This document shows, piece after piece, positions 1-5,755 of a stretch of DNA of 6,439 nt. The DNA is from Planctomycetaceae bacterium. Its GTDB lineage: Bacteria; Planctomycetota; Planctomycetia; Planctomycetales; Planctomycetaceae. The notes under the pieces are model-generated. The model saw only the letters and a list, made by a program, of their open reading frames with translations, searched no databases and was not told the origin of the DNA. The stretch is taken from positions 55,461 to 61,899 of the forward strand of contig DLVV01000178.1 of assembly GCA_003445035.1 (NCBI GenBank), given 5' to 3'. Position numbers and translations under genes: made by a program. Each line of letters opens with the position of its first letter. Within the stretch, counting starts at the first letter, position 1.

Positions 1-90
1 GTTGTGGTTTCGGTTGTGGCGCATCACGGGCGAACGCCGGAATGGAGCGGTCTGCGAGTCGAGACCCCTCCCCCGGATTTTCGGTAGAAT

Positions 91-113
91 CGTTACAGTC
101 GTTATCGGCGTTA
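91..113 (+). repeat. Three CGTTA pentamers at 9-bp spacing
   Basis: CGTTA occurs at 91-95, 100-104 and 109-113, each start exactly 9 bp after the previous one. The last copy runs into ATAAC (113-117), which is the inverse of GTTAT at 101-105, so there is also a small inverted repeat with a 7-bp gap. The regular spacing is seen directly; that it is a protein-binding site is a guess. The stretch is AT-rich for this window. Confidence 0.3.
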
Positions 114-146
114 TAACCGGCACAGCTTGACAGGATTCTCTCGTCT

Positions 147-188
147 GACACCGTGTGCGGTCTGATCGACACCGACAGCGGTCTTTCC
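147..188 (+). promoter_or_regulatory. Two tandem 21-bp operator-like repeats
   Basis: Two copies of GACACCGNNNGCGGTCT lie at 147-163 and 168-184, exactly 21 bp apart (15 of 21 bases identical over the full units). Each contains the inverted pair ACCG-N4-CGGT (150-161 and 171-182), so each unit looks like a site for a dimeric regulator, with the two sites on the same face of the helix. If the TAGAAT at 208-213 is a -10 element with a start near 220, the dyad centres fall near -43 and -64, which are typical activator positions. An extra GCGGTCT sits at 47-53 without the dyad. The repeats are seen directly; their role as an operator for the downstream adaptor gene is inferred. Confidence 0.45.
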
Positions 189-213
189 CCAAGTCGGGGG
201 ATGGCACTAGAAT
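185..213 (+). promoter_or_regulatory. Candidate sigma70-type promoter for the adaptor gene
   Basis: TAGAAT at 208-213 matches the TATAAT consensus at five of six positions. Seventeen bases upstream, TTCCCC (185-190) matches TTGACA at only three positions. A weak -35 beside a tandem dyad repeat is the pattern expected of an activator-dependent promoter. The predicted start near 220 would leave a leader of about 105 bases before the ATG at 325. Confidence 0.3.
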
Positions 214-324
214 ACGCGCCGTAGAGCAGGGTACGGGTCCTCCGATTCGCCGTCGGAGTGCTGTTTGGGAGCCCCGAACCTGCCGTCCGCCCCATTTGCC
301 TTTTTTCGCAGCGTTTTTGACCCG

Positions 325-2370
325 ATGTCCACAGGCAACGTCGACGAAGTCCGAGAGCGGATCATCCAGCTCGCCCGTGAAATCGAGGAGATGTCACAGC
401 AGCGGATGACCTCGGATGAGTACTTCCGGCTGTTTCTGCAGCGGGTCGTCGGTGCGATTGGCGGTCGGGCCGGTGCGGTCTGGCTCCAGAACGGCACTCG
501 GCAAATGCAGCTGATGGCCGATCACCAGTTGGATGTGACCGGTTTCCACGACAATCCCAACGCGTTGCGATTGAATCAGCGGTTGCTCCAGGACGTGTTG
601 CAGAACGGCCAGGCGTGCACTCACAGCCCCGATGACGACAGCGATTACGAATTGCCGACCGACGACCTGATCATCCTGGGCGCGCTGCAGCGTGAGCAGG
701 AGTGCGTCGGGGTGGTCGAGATCTTTCAGCGGAAGGAAACGCCGGCCCAGGCTCGCCCGGGTTTCCTGCAGTTCGTCGAACAGATGTGCGGCCACGCCTG
801 CCGGCATCTCGAACGGCAGACCGAATCGGATGACGGTGGTATCGAGCGATCAAAGTTCTCGGAGTCATTCGAGCACTTCGTGCTGGAACTGCATCGCAGC
901 CTGAATCCCCAGGAGGTGGCCTCGACGTGTGCCAACGATGCCCGGCTGCTGTTGGGGTGTGACCGGCTGAGTGTCGCGGTGCGGGTGGGCCCACGGACCG
1001 ATATCCTCGCGATCAGTGGCCAGACGACCGTCAATCAGAAGGCGAACCTGGTTCGTTCGATGAGGAAGTTGACCGGACAGGTGCTGGCGACTCGCGAACC
1101 GCTGATCTACACCGGCAAGCTGGACGAACTTCCGCCCCAGATCGAGCAGCCACTGGCCGAGTACATCCAGGAGAGCGGGTCTCGGATGGTGCAGATCGTG
1201 CCGTTGTTCGAGTCCGACCCGTTGTTCGACTTGGCCGAGGACGCTCGAGGGCCGCGTGAGATCGAACGTCCCAAGCGGGTGGTTGGCGGGTTGGTGGTCG
1301 AGCAGGTGGCCGAGAGCCGGGTGAAAGAGGGTTTGCCCGAGCGGCTGGAGTTGGTCAAGGATCACGTGGCGAGTTCGCTGAGCAACTCGATGCGCCACGA
1401 ACGCCTGTTCGGCATGAAACTCTGGAGATTCCTCGGTCGCTCACTGGCGTGGCTTGAGGGTCGCAACCGGTTGAAGGCGGGGCTGGTGGTCGGGGCCATC
1501 GTCGTGGCGGGGCTGGTGCTGGCCCTGGTGCCGTGGGACTACCGGGTCGAGGCGATCGGGCAACTGATGCCGGTTGTCCAGCAGGACATCTTCGCGCCCA
1601 ACAACGGCAAGGTGATTGCCGTGGAGGTCAAAGGAGGCCAGGAGGTCGAGGCGGGCGAGGTGCTGGTCGTGCTGCAGAACCTGGAACTGGACTCCCAGGT
1701 TGAAACGGTCATCAGCGAGCAGGAAAACAACCGCGAGTTGCTCTCGACTCTCAGGGCCCAGTACGACCGGGCGGTCGAGGCGGGCAACGAACCGGACATG
1801 ATCGAGCTCTCGGGGCGAGTCCAGGAGGCGGAGATCCAGCAGAAGGGGTTGGTCCAGCGCTTTGGAATTCTCGACAAGCAAAGAGCCGAACTGACGGTCC
1901 GGGCCGTCCGGGCCGGAAAGGTGGCAACGTTCCAGGTCGGGCAGAAGCTGTTGAACCGTCCGGTCAACCGGGGCGAGAAGTTGCTGGAAGTGATGGAGGA
2001 CCGGAACGACGCGAAGTGGCGTCTCGAACTGCAGGTCGAGGAACACCGCGTGGGTCACATTCGCAGGCACCAGCTGGAACGCCGCGCCGACGGGGCCAAG
2101 GACTACGAAGCTGTTCCGGTCGAGTTCGTTCTCGCCACGGCATCGGAGAGGACTTACCAGGGCCGGTTGACGCGGATGTCGACCCGGGCCGACGCGTCGC
2201 CGGCCGGCGGCAGCGTGATCGAACTGCACGTCGAGCCGACCGGTGAGGCATTGCCCGAATACCGGATCGGGGCCGAGGTGAACGCCAAGGTCCACTGCGG
2301 CCAACGCAGCCTGTTCTATGTGCTCTTTGGCGACGTGGTCGAGTTCATCCGCAAGAGACTCTGGCTGTAG
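325..2370 (+). CDS. GAF-domain / HlyD-family membrane fusion protein
   Basis: This encodes a 681-residue inner-membrane adaptor of the HlyD/biotin-lipoyl type with a large cytosolic sensor part. Residues about 30-165 and 180-360 look like two GAF-type domains; the second has the typical 'LLGCDRLSVAV' strand near 208-219. A basic stretch (RNRLK, 380-384) precedes one transmembrane helix (about 385-403), placing the N-terminus in the cytosol and the rest in the periplasm. Next come a first lipoyl half (about 408-452, 'APNNGKVIAVEVKGGQEVEAGE'-like), a helical hairpin (455-520), a second half (522-558) and a beta-barrel region ending near 660. The C-terminus (YVLFGDVVEFIRKRLWL) resembles, from memory, planctomycete homologues. 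The frame is open back to a TTG at 265 with GGAG at 255-258, adding 20 residues; I prefer the ATG because the extension resembles no domain, although the ATG lacks a clear ribosome site. Such adaptors normally pair with an ABC exporter or M50-type partner, and none is present here. The substrate is unknown. Confidence 0.85.
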   Translation: MSTGNVDEVRERIIQLAREIEEMSQQRMTSDEYFRLFLQRVVGAIGGRAGAVWLQNGTRQMQLMADHQLDVTGFHDNPNALRLNQRLLQDVLQNGQACTHSPDDDSDYELPTDDLIILGALQREQECVGVVEIFQRKETPAQARPGFLQFVEQMCGHACRHLERQTESDDGGIERSKFSESFEHFVLELHRSLNPQEVASTCANDARLLLGCDRLSVAVRVGPRTDILAISGQTTVNQKANLVRSMRKLTGQVLATREPLIYTGKLDELPPQIEQPLAEYIQESGSRMVQIVPLFESDPLFDLAEDARGPREIERPKRVVGGLVVEQVAESRVKEGLPERLELVKDHVASSLSNSMRHERLFGMKLWRFLGRSLAWLEGRNRLKAGLVVGAIVVAGLVLALVPWDYRVEAIGQLMPVVQQDIFAPNNGKVIAVEVKGGQEVEAGEVLVVLQNLELDSQVETVISEQENNRELLSTLRAQYDRAVEAGNEPDMIELSGRVQEAEIQQKGLVQRFGILDKQRAELTVRAVRAGKVATFQVGQKLLNRPVNRGEKLLEVMEDRNDAKWRLELQVEEHRVGHIRRHQLERRADGAKDYEAVPVEFVLATASERTYQGRLTRMSTRADASPAGGSVIELHVEPTGEALPEYRIGAEVNAKVHCGQRSLFYVLFGDVVEFIRKRLWL

Positions 2371-2378
2371 TCGGGTTT

Positions 2379-2395
2379 CGCCGCGTTCGTCGGCG
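2379..2395. terminator. Weak hairpin between convergent genes
   Basis: CGCCG (2379-2383) and CGGCG (2391-2395) can form a 5-bp stem with a 7-base loop in the 30-bp gap between the adaptor and secA stop codons. It could serve both strands, but the stem is short and there is no T-run on either side. It is at best a weak bidirectional terminator. Confidence 0.2.
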
Positions 2396-2400
2396 TCCGG

Positions 2401-4329
2401 CTAGCTCTCGGTCAGTTCCAGGCAGGGGTCCAGCCCCATCCGCTTGTAGGTGTCGTTGCGCTGTTTTTCGTGCTTGAGCAGTTCGCGACGTTGTTTGCGG
2501 TGCTGGCGTTCGAGCATTTTCTGTGTGCTGTGGAAGAACTTCAGCCAGCTGAGGGCCAGTCCGCCACTGTCTCCGGAGCGGGCCTGTTCTCGGAGTTGTT
2601 CCAGCAGCGTCTCTTCACGGCAGCGGAGCAGTTCGTCGTCCAGCGAGAGGAAGAACTGGAAGCTGCCCGGGTCGCCCTGCCGGGCGGCTCGTCCGACCAG
2701 TTGGCGGTCGATGCGTCCGGAACTGTGCATTTCGGTGGCGATCACGTGCAGGCCACCCGCCTCGGTCAGTTCGTCTGTCAGCTTGATGTCGGTTCCGCGG
2801 CCGGCCATGTTGGTGGCCACCGTCACCCATCCGCTTTGCCCCGCCTCGGCCACCACGTCGGCCTCGCGTTCGTGCCTGGTCGCGTTGAGGATCTGGTGGC
2901 GGATGCCCAGCGTCTTGAGCCTCGCTCCGAGTTGCTCGGAGGCCTCGACTGACGGCGTGCCCACCAGCACCGCCCGGTCGTTTGAGACCAGTTCGGCAAT
3001 CTGGTCGACCACCGCGTCGCGCTTGTCGTCGGCGGTCCGGTAGATGCGTGGTGAGAGCCCGACACGGATGCAGGGTCGGTGCGTGGGAATCGCCGCGACG
3101 CTCATCCCGTAGATCTTCTTCAGCTCCGCGGCCGCCAGCACCGCCGTGCCGCTCATGCCCGCCAGGTGCGAGTACCGGCGGAAGAAACTCTGGATTGTCA
3201 CCCGTGCCGCTTCGCCGGACGTCGCTGTGATCGGAACCTGCTCCTTCGACTCGATCGACTGGTGCAGCCCGTCCTGCCATTTTCGGCCGTCCATGATCCG
3301 TCCGGTCGACTCGTCGACGATCACCACCTCCTCGTCAACGATCACGTAGTCGCGGTCCTTCTGGTAGGCCAGCCGGGCGGTCAGGGCCTGCTCGATGTGC
3401 CGGTAGATGCGTTCGCTGTCGATCGAACTGATCAACGAGGGCTTGCTGGTCAGGACGATCCGCCGGCAGCCGGCGTCGGTCAGGTAGGCGGTGCGGCGGT
3501 GCGGTTCGTAAACGAAGTCGACATCGGGTTGGAGGCGTGTCGAAGTGCGGTAGCACCAGCGGAACAGGCTGACACTGCCGGGATCGTTGGGCTGGGTCAT
3601 CCCGATGATCAGTGGCGTGCGGGCCTCGTCGATCAGCACGCTGTCGGCCTCGTCGATCAGCGCGAAGTGGTGCCCCCGCTGGGCGGGGGATTCGGAGGGA
3701 GTGGTACCGGGTTCGGTTTCCAGCAGTCCGTGGCGATCGATCGCTCCGCGGGCGACGCCCTGTCGCAACTGGTCCCGGAGAAAGTCGAAACCCATCTCCT
3801 TGGCGGTGCCATACGTCACGTCACACACGTAGGACGCTCGTCGCTCGTCGGCCTCCATCGGTGTCTGAATGCAGCCGACCGTCAGTCCCAGTGACCGGTA
3901 GATCGGTCCCATCTCCTCGGCGTCACGGCCGGCCAGGTAGTCGTTGACGGTGACGATGTGGCAGCCCTGGCCGGTCAGTGCCCGCAGGTAAGTCGGCAGC
4001 ACCGCCGTCAGCGTCTTGCCCTCGCCGGTCTGCATCTCGGCGATCCCCCCCTCGAACATCGCCATCCCGCCCATCAACTGGACCACGAACGGGGTCATCC
4101 CGGTCGTGCGGCGTGCCGCCTCGCGAGCCAGTCCGAACGCATCCGGTAACAGCTTCTTCAACGCGACTCCGCTCTTGGCCTTCCACCCCAGCTCACGGCT
4201 GTACCGCTTGATTTCCTCGTCGTCGAGCCGTTCCCATTCGCCGGAGCGGGCGTCGATCCGGTTGGCCAGTTGCCGCCAGCGGACCAGGCGGACCTGCGAC
4301 CACCACTGGAGAGGTGAGAGTGCTTGCAT
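2401..4329 (-). CDS. secA: Short SecA-family preprotein translocase ATPase
   Basis: This 642-residue protein is clearly of the SecA family, the ATPase that drives preproteins through SecYEG. Visible parts are the Walker A MQTGEGKT (99-106), VTVNDYLAGRDAE (127-138), TYGTAKEMGFDFLRD (172-186), the Walker B DEAD (226-229) followed by IDEARTPLI (233-241), a preprotein-binding domain (about 242-370, ending in VDESTGRIMDGRKWQDGLHQ), and the second nucleotide-binding domain with TNMAGRGTDI (506-515) and the arginine-finger region QLVGRAARQGDPGS (543-556). Usual SecA has about 800-900 residues. This one stops after a very basic helix (about 595-630), so the helical wing, two-helix finger and zinc-binding tail are absent. 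Only 30 bp separate the stop from the convergent adaptor gene, so there is no room for a split-off remainder. The start at ATG 4329 aligns with the family N-terminus; 69 further in-frame codons upstream look non-coding. It is probably an accessory paralogue rather than the housekeeping SecA. Confidence 0.9.
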   Translation of the reverse strand: MQALSPLQWWSQVRLVRWRQLANRIDARSGEWERLDDEEIKRYSRELGWKAKSGVALKKLLPDAFGLAREAARRTTGMTPFVVQLMGGMAMFEGGIAEMQTGEGKTLTAVLPTYLRALTGQGCHIVTVNDYLAGRDAEEMGPIYRSLGLTVGCIQTPMEADERRASYVCDVTYGTAKEMGFDFLRDQLRQGVARGAIDRHGLLETEPGTTPSESPAQRGHHFALIDEADSVLIDEARTPLIIGMTQPNDPGSVSLFRWCYRTSTRLQPDVDFVYEPHRRTAYLTDAGCRRIVLTSKPSLISSIDSERIYRHIEQALTARLAYQKDRDYVIVDEEVVIVDESTGRIMDGRKWQDGLHQSIESKEQVPITATSGEAARVTIQSFFRRYSHLAGMSGTAVLAAAELKKIYGMSVAAIPTHRPCIRVGLSPRIYRTADDKRDAVVDQIAELVSNDRAVLVGTPSVEASEQLGARLKTLGIRHQILNATRHEREADVVAEAGQSGWVTVATNMAGRGTDIKLTDELTEAGGLHVIATEMHSSGRIDRQLVGRAARQGDPGSFQFFLSLDDELLRCREETLLEQLREQARSGDSGGLALSWLKFFHSTQKMLERQHRKQRRELLKHEKQRNDTYKRMGLDPCLELTES

Positions 4330-4369
4330 GGGGTGGGAAACCGACGAGGTGAGAGGTGAGCGCGGGAGT

Positions 4370-4398
4370 ATCTTAGGCTGTGTCGAGTGGGTGGCCAA
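4370..4398 (-). promoter_or_regulatory. Candidate promoter for the secA-like gene
   Basis: Read on the minus strand, TTGGCC (4398-4393) and TAAGAT (4375-4370) each match the sigma70 consensus hexamers at four of six positions and are separated by exactly 17 bases. Transcription would begin near 4363, leaving a leader of about 34 bases before the ATG at 4329. That leader is pyrimidine-rich (CTCACCTCTCACCTC) and has no Shine-Dalgarno sequence. Confidence 0.35.
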
Positions 4399-4458
4399 GA
4401 TGGAAGAGCGGGTTGGAGAAATCCCGGTCAGCGGCTTCCGTGGACGATGAGACAGGTG

Positions 4459-4487
4459 TTGATTCTCCCCTGTGTGCTGAGTAGTGT
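4459..4487 (+). promoter_or_regulatory. Possible promoter for the DUF3467 genes
   Basis: TTGATT (4459-4464) and TAGTGT (4482-4487) are 17 bases apart but match the consensus at only four and three positions. This is the best pair I found upstream of the DUF3467 pair; the start near 4494 would give a leader of about 80 bases. The evidence is weak. Confidence 0.18.
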
Positions 4488-4561
4488 TGGTCGACGCGGC
4501 TCCGGCGAGGTGACCGTGGAGAAGCCGCCGGGGCAAATGGCCGCGGTGGAAGACACGCAGC

Positions 4562-4568
4562 GAGGGAG
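4562..4568 (+). promoter_or_regulatory. Ribosome binding site deciding a GTG start
   Basis: GAGGGAG, with GGAG ending 6 bases before the GTG at 4575, is the clearest Shine-Dalgarno sequence in the window. It fixes a GTG start for the first DUF3467 gene, which has no ATG before the conserved domain. Confidence 0.6.
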
Positions 4569-4574
4569 AAAGCA

Positions 4575-4991
4575 GTGGCCAAGAACAAGACCGATGCGGA
4601 TGCCGCGGCCGACGAAGCCGCGGACGCCGCCGAAACGCCTGAAACTGTAGAAGAGACTCCGGCCGAAGATTCTGGTGCCGGTGAAGCTGCCGCCCCGCAG
4701 CCGGGACAGATCCGTCAGCGGATCACGGTTGATGACTCGGGTGTCGAGGCCGCCTACTCGAATTTCTGTCGTGTCCAGAGCACACCCGAGGAGTTGATCC
4801 TCGACCTGGGGCTCAACCCCACGCCGTTTGCCAACGGTGACATCACCGTGCCGGTGACGCAGCGGATCATCATGAACCACATCACGGCCAAGAGAATGCT
4901 GGGGCTGCTTTCGCAGACGTTGCAGCGACACGAGCAGGCTTTTGGCGTGGTCGAGACAGACGTCAATCGTCGGTTGCGGCCGCAGGGCTGA
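4575..4991 (+). CDS. DUF3467 domain protein (single domain)
   Basis: The 138-residue product begins with an Ala/Glu/Asp-rich, probably disordered tail (1-45). It continues with one DUF3467 domain (about 47-128): ITVDDSGVEAAYSNFCRV, then STPEELILDLGLNP, PVTQRIIMNHITAKRML, and a final helix with QRHEQAFGVVETDV. The 'FCRV..TPEELILD.GLNP' wording is what I know from planctomycete members. DUF3467 has no established function; small stand-alone members are cytosolic, with no signal peptide or membrane helix, and none is seen here. It starts at GTG with a good ribosome site and lies 53 bp upstream of a second, two-domain DUF3467 gene on the same strand, so the two are probably one operon. It is divergent from the secA-like gene. 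The family call is firm; the role is unknown. Confidence 0.85.
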   Translation: MAKNKTDADAAADEAADAAETPETVEETPAEDSGAGEAAAPQPGQIRQRITVDDSGVEAAYSNFCRVQSTPEELILDLGLNPTPFANGDITVPVTQRIIMNHITAKRMLGLLSQTLQRHEQAFGVVETDVNRRLRPQG

Positions 4992-5005
4992 GCCACCGGG
5001 GCGTC

Positions 5006-5015
5006 TTCGGCCGAA
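5006..5015. repeat. 10-bp perfect palindrome between the DUF3467 genes
   Basis: TTCGGCCGAA is a perfect palindrome in the 53-bp gap between the two genes. It could be a small operator or RNA structure, but it has no loop or T-run, and short GC-rich palindromes arise by chance. Confidence 0.15.
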
Positions 5016-5035
5016 ACGTGGTCGAACGGTCAGAC

Positions 5036-5042
5036 GGGGTGA
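5036..5042 (+). promoter_or_regulatory. Ribosome binding site favouring the ATG at 5045
   Basis: GGGGTGA overlaps the GGTGA part of the AGGAGGTGA anti-16S complement, in register for a 5-base spacing to the ATG at 5045. The in-frame GTG nine codons upstream (5018) has nothing comparable before it, so the ATG is preferred. Confidence 0.4.
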
Positions 5043-5044
5043 CG

Positions 5045-5722
5045 ATGAGCGACGAGTCGGTCCCGGGCGCTGAGGGTGCTGATCCCGGTGAGCGGGACGA
5101 CGTTCCCCAGAGCCAGGAAGTCCAGCACCAGCAGCTCAGCGCACGGGTCCCCGACCACGTGGCGCAGGGTGTCTTCAGTACCGGTGCCGTGGTGCTCAAC
5201 GGGCACCACGAGTTCATCCTGGATTTCCTGTTGCGGATGACGCGGCCTCACCGCGTGGCGGCCCGTATCGTGCTGCCACCTCCGGTGGTGCCGCGGATGA
5301 TCGCCGCGGTCCGCGAGAACCTGGGCAACTACGAGACACGGTTTGGCCCCGTTCCTCCTGCCCCGCAACCGCTCGATCAACTCACCCCGCCGACCCAGCC
5401 GACGCCGCAGGAACTCTACGACGACCTGCGGCTGGAGGACGAGATGATCAGCGGGACCTACGCCAACGCGGTGATGGTCGGGCACACCGGCACCGAGTTC
5501 TCGCTGGATTTCATCACGACCTTCTTTCCCCGCTCGTCGGTCGCGGCCCGGGTCTACCTGGCGGCCCCCAACATCCCCCGCTTTCTCGAATCGCTGACCC
5601 ACTCGTGGGACCAGTACCAGCGGAAGGTCGAGGCGGCTCGGCAGCAACAGGGTGGAGATCCGGAAGAACCGTTCGACGGCGGACCGGGGGACGATGATCC
5701 CGAGGTACTGCCGGGTGACTGA
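5045..5722 (+). CDS. Tandem two-domain DUF3467 protein
   Basis: The 225-residue product contains two diverged copies of a DUF3467-like domain, about 36-101 and 131-196. They align without gaps on G-x-[FY] (42-44 and 137-139), EF-x-LDF (56-61 and 151-156), VAAR-x-x-L (71-77 and 166-172) and a proline followed by an amphipathic helix. A Pro/Gln-rich linker (102-122) joins them, and acidic low-complexity tails flank them (1-30 and 202-225). There is no signal peptide or membrane segment, so it is probably cytosolic. A longer version starting at GTG 5018 adds nine residues but has no ribosome site. It follows the single-domain DUF3467 gene, giving three such domains in about 1.1 kb; the two products may bind each other. 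The function is unknown. Its stop lies 33 bp from that of the convergent RTX gene. Confidence 0.8.
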   Translation: MSDESVPGAEGADPGERDDVPQSQEVQHQQLSARVPDHVAQGVFSTGAVVLNGHHEFILDFLLRMTRPHRVAARIVLPPPVVPRMIAAVRENLGNYETRFGPVPPAPQPLDQLTPPTQPTPQELYDDLRLEDEMISGTYANAVMVGHTGTEFSLDFITTFFPRSSVAARVYLAAPNIPRFLESLTHSWDQYQRKVEAARQQQGGDPEEPFDGGPGDDDPEVLPGD

Positions 5723-5755
5723 GCCGGACCACGTTCTCGACCGGGACGAGCGAAA

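Larger units (their letters stand above)
1..324. other. Left-flank leader without a supported gene
   Basis: I see no convincing coding region here. The three forward frames are open from the left edge only to stops at 85-87, 114-116 and 128-130, so a few dozen residues of an upstream gene's tail could be present, but none is recognisable. A minus-strand ATG at 22-24 would give only eight residues before the edge. The stretch does hold regulatory-looking sequence: three CGTTA pentamers spaced exactly 9 bp apart (91-113), an isolated TTGACA (127-132) without a matching -10, two tandem dyad repeats (147-188), and a TAGAAT hexamer (208-213). The most likely role is the promoter and control region of the downstream adaptor gene, possibly shared with a gene to the left. 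Confidence 0.5.
4330..4574. other. Divergent intergenic region (secA-like / DUF3467)
   Basis: This stretch separates the divergent secA-like and DUF3467 genes and should carry both promoters. The secA side is purine-rich on the plus strand and repeats GAGAGGTGAG: one copy lies at 4351-4360, another at 4309-4318 inside the secA coding start, and an overlapping GAGGTGAGAG sits at both 4346-4355 and 4311-4320. A 40-codon plus-strand reading frame (4328-4450) overlaps the secA start codon but has no supporting similarity that I recognise. No RNA gene was seen. Confidence 0.5.

Noticed and set aside
1..24. A minus-strand ATG at 22-24 as the start of a divergent gene
   Set aside because: Only eight codons (MRHNRNHN) are visible before the edge and there is no ribosome site, so it cannot be supported.
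127..132. A perfect TTGACA as a -35 element
   Set aside because: No -10-like hexamer lies 16-18 bases downstream (the 17-bp position reads ACCGTG).
1441..2304. A 287-codon open frame on the minus strand inside the adaptor gene
   Set aside because: It is antisense to strongly supported coding sequence, has no recognisable domain, and long antisense frames are common in GC-rich genes.
3079..3894. A 271-codon open frame on the plus strand inside the secA-like gene
   Set aside because: It mirrors the conserved SecA motifs on the other strand and shows no family of its own.
4328..4450. A 40-residue plus-strand frame (MGWETDEVRGERG...) overlapping the secA start codon
   Set aside because: Purine-rich sequence precedes it, but it lies across the secA leader, has no recognisable similarity and could be chance; it needs conservation evidence.
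4330..4536. N-terminal extension of the secA-like protein by 69 residues
   Set aside because: The added stretch is rich in Ser, Thr, His and Pro, does not resemble any SecA N-terminus, and would cover the best promoter candidate; the ATG at 4329 fits the family start.
5736..5750. CTCG/CGAG hairpin between the DUF3467 and RTX stop codons as a terminator
   Set aside because: The stem has only four base pairs and there is no T-run on either strand.
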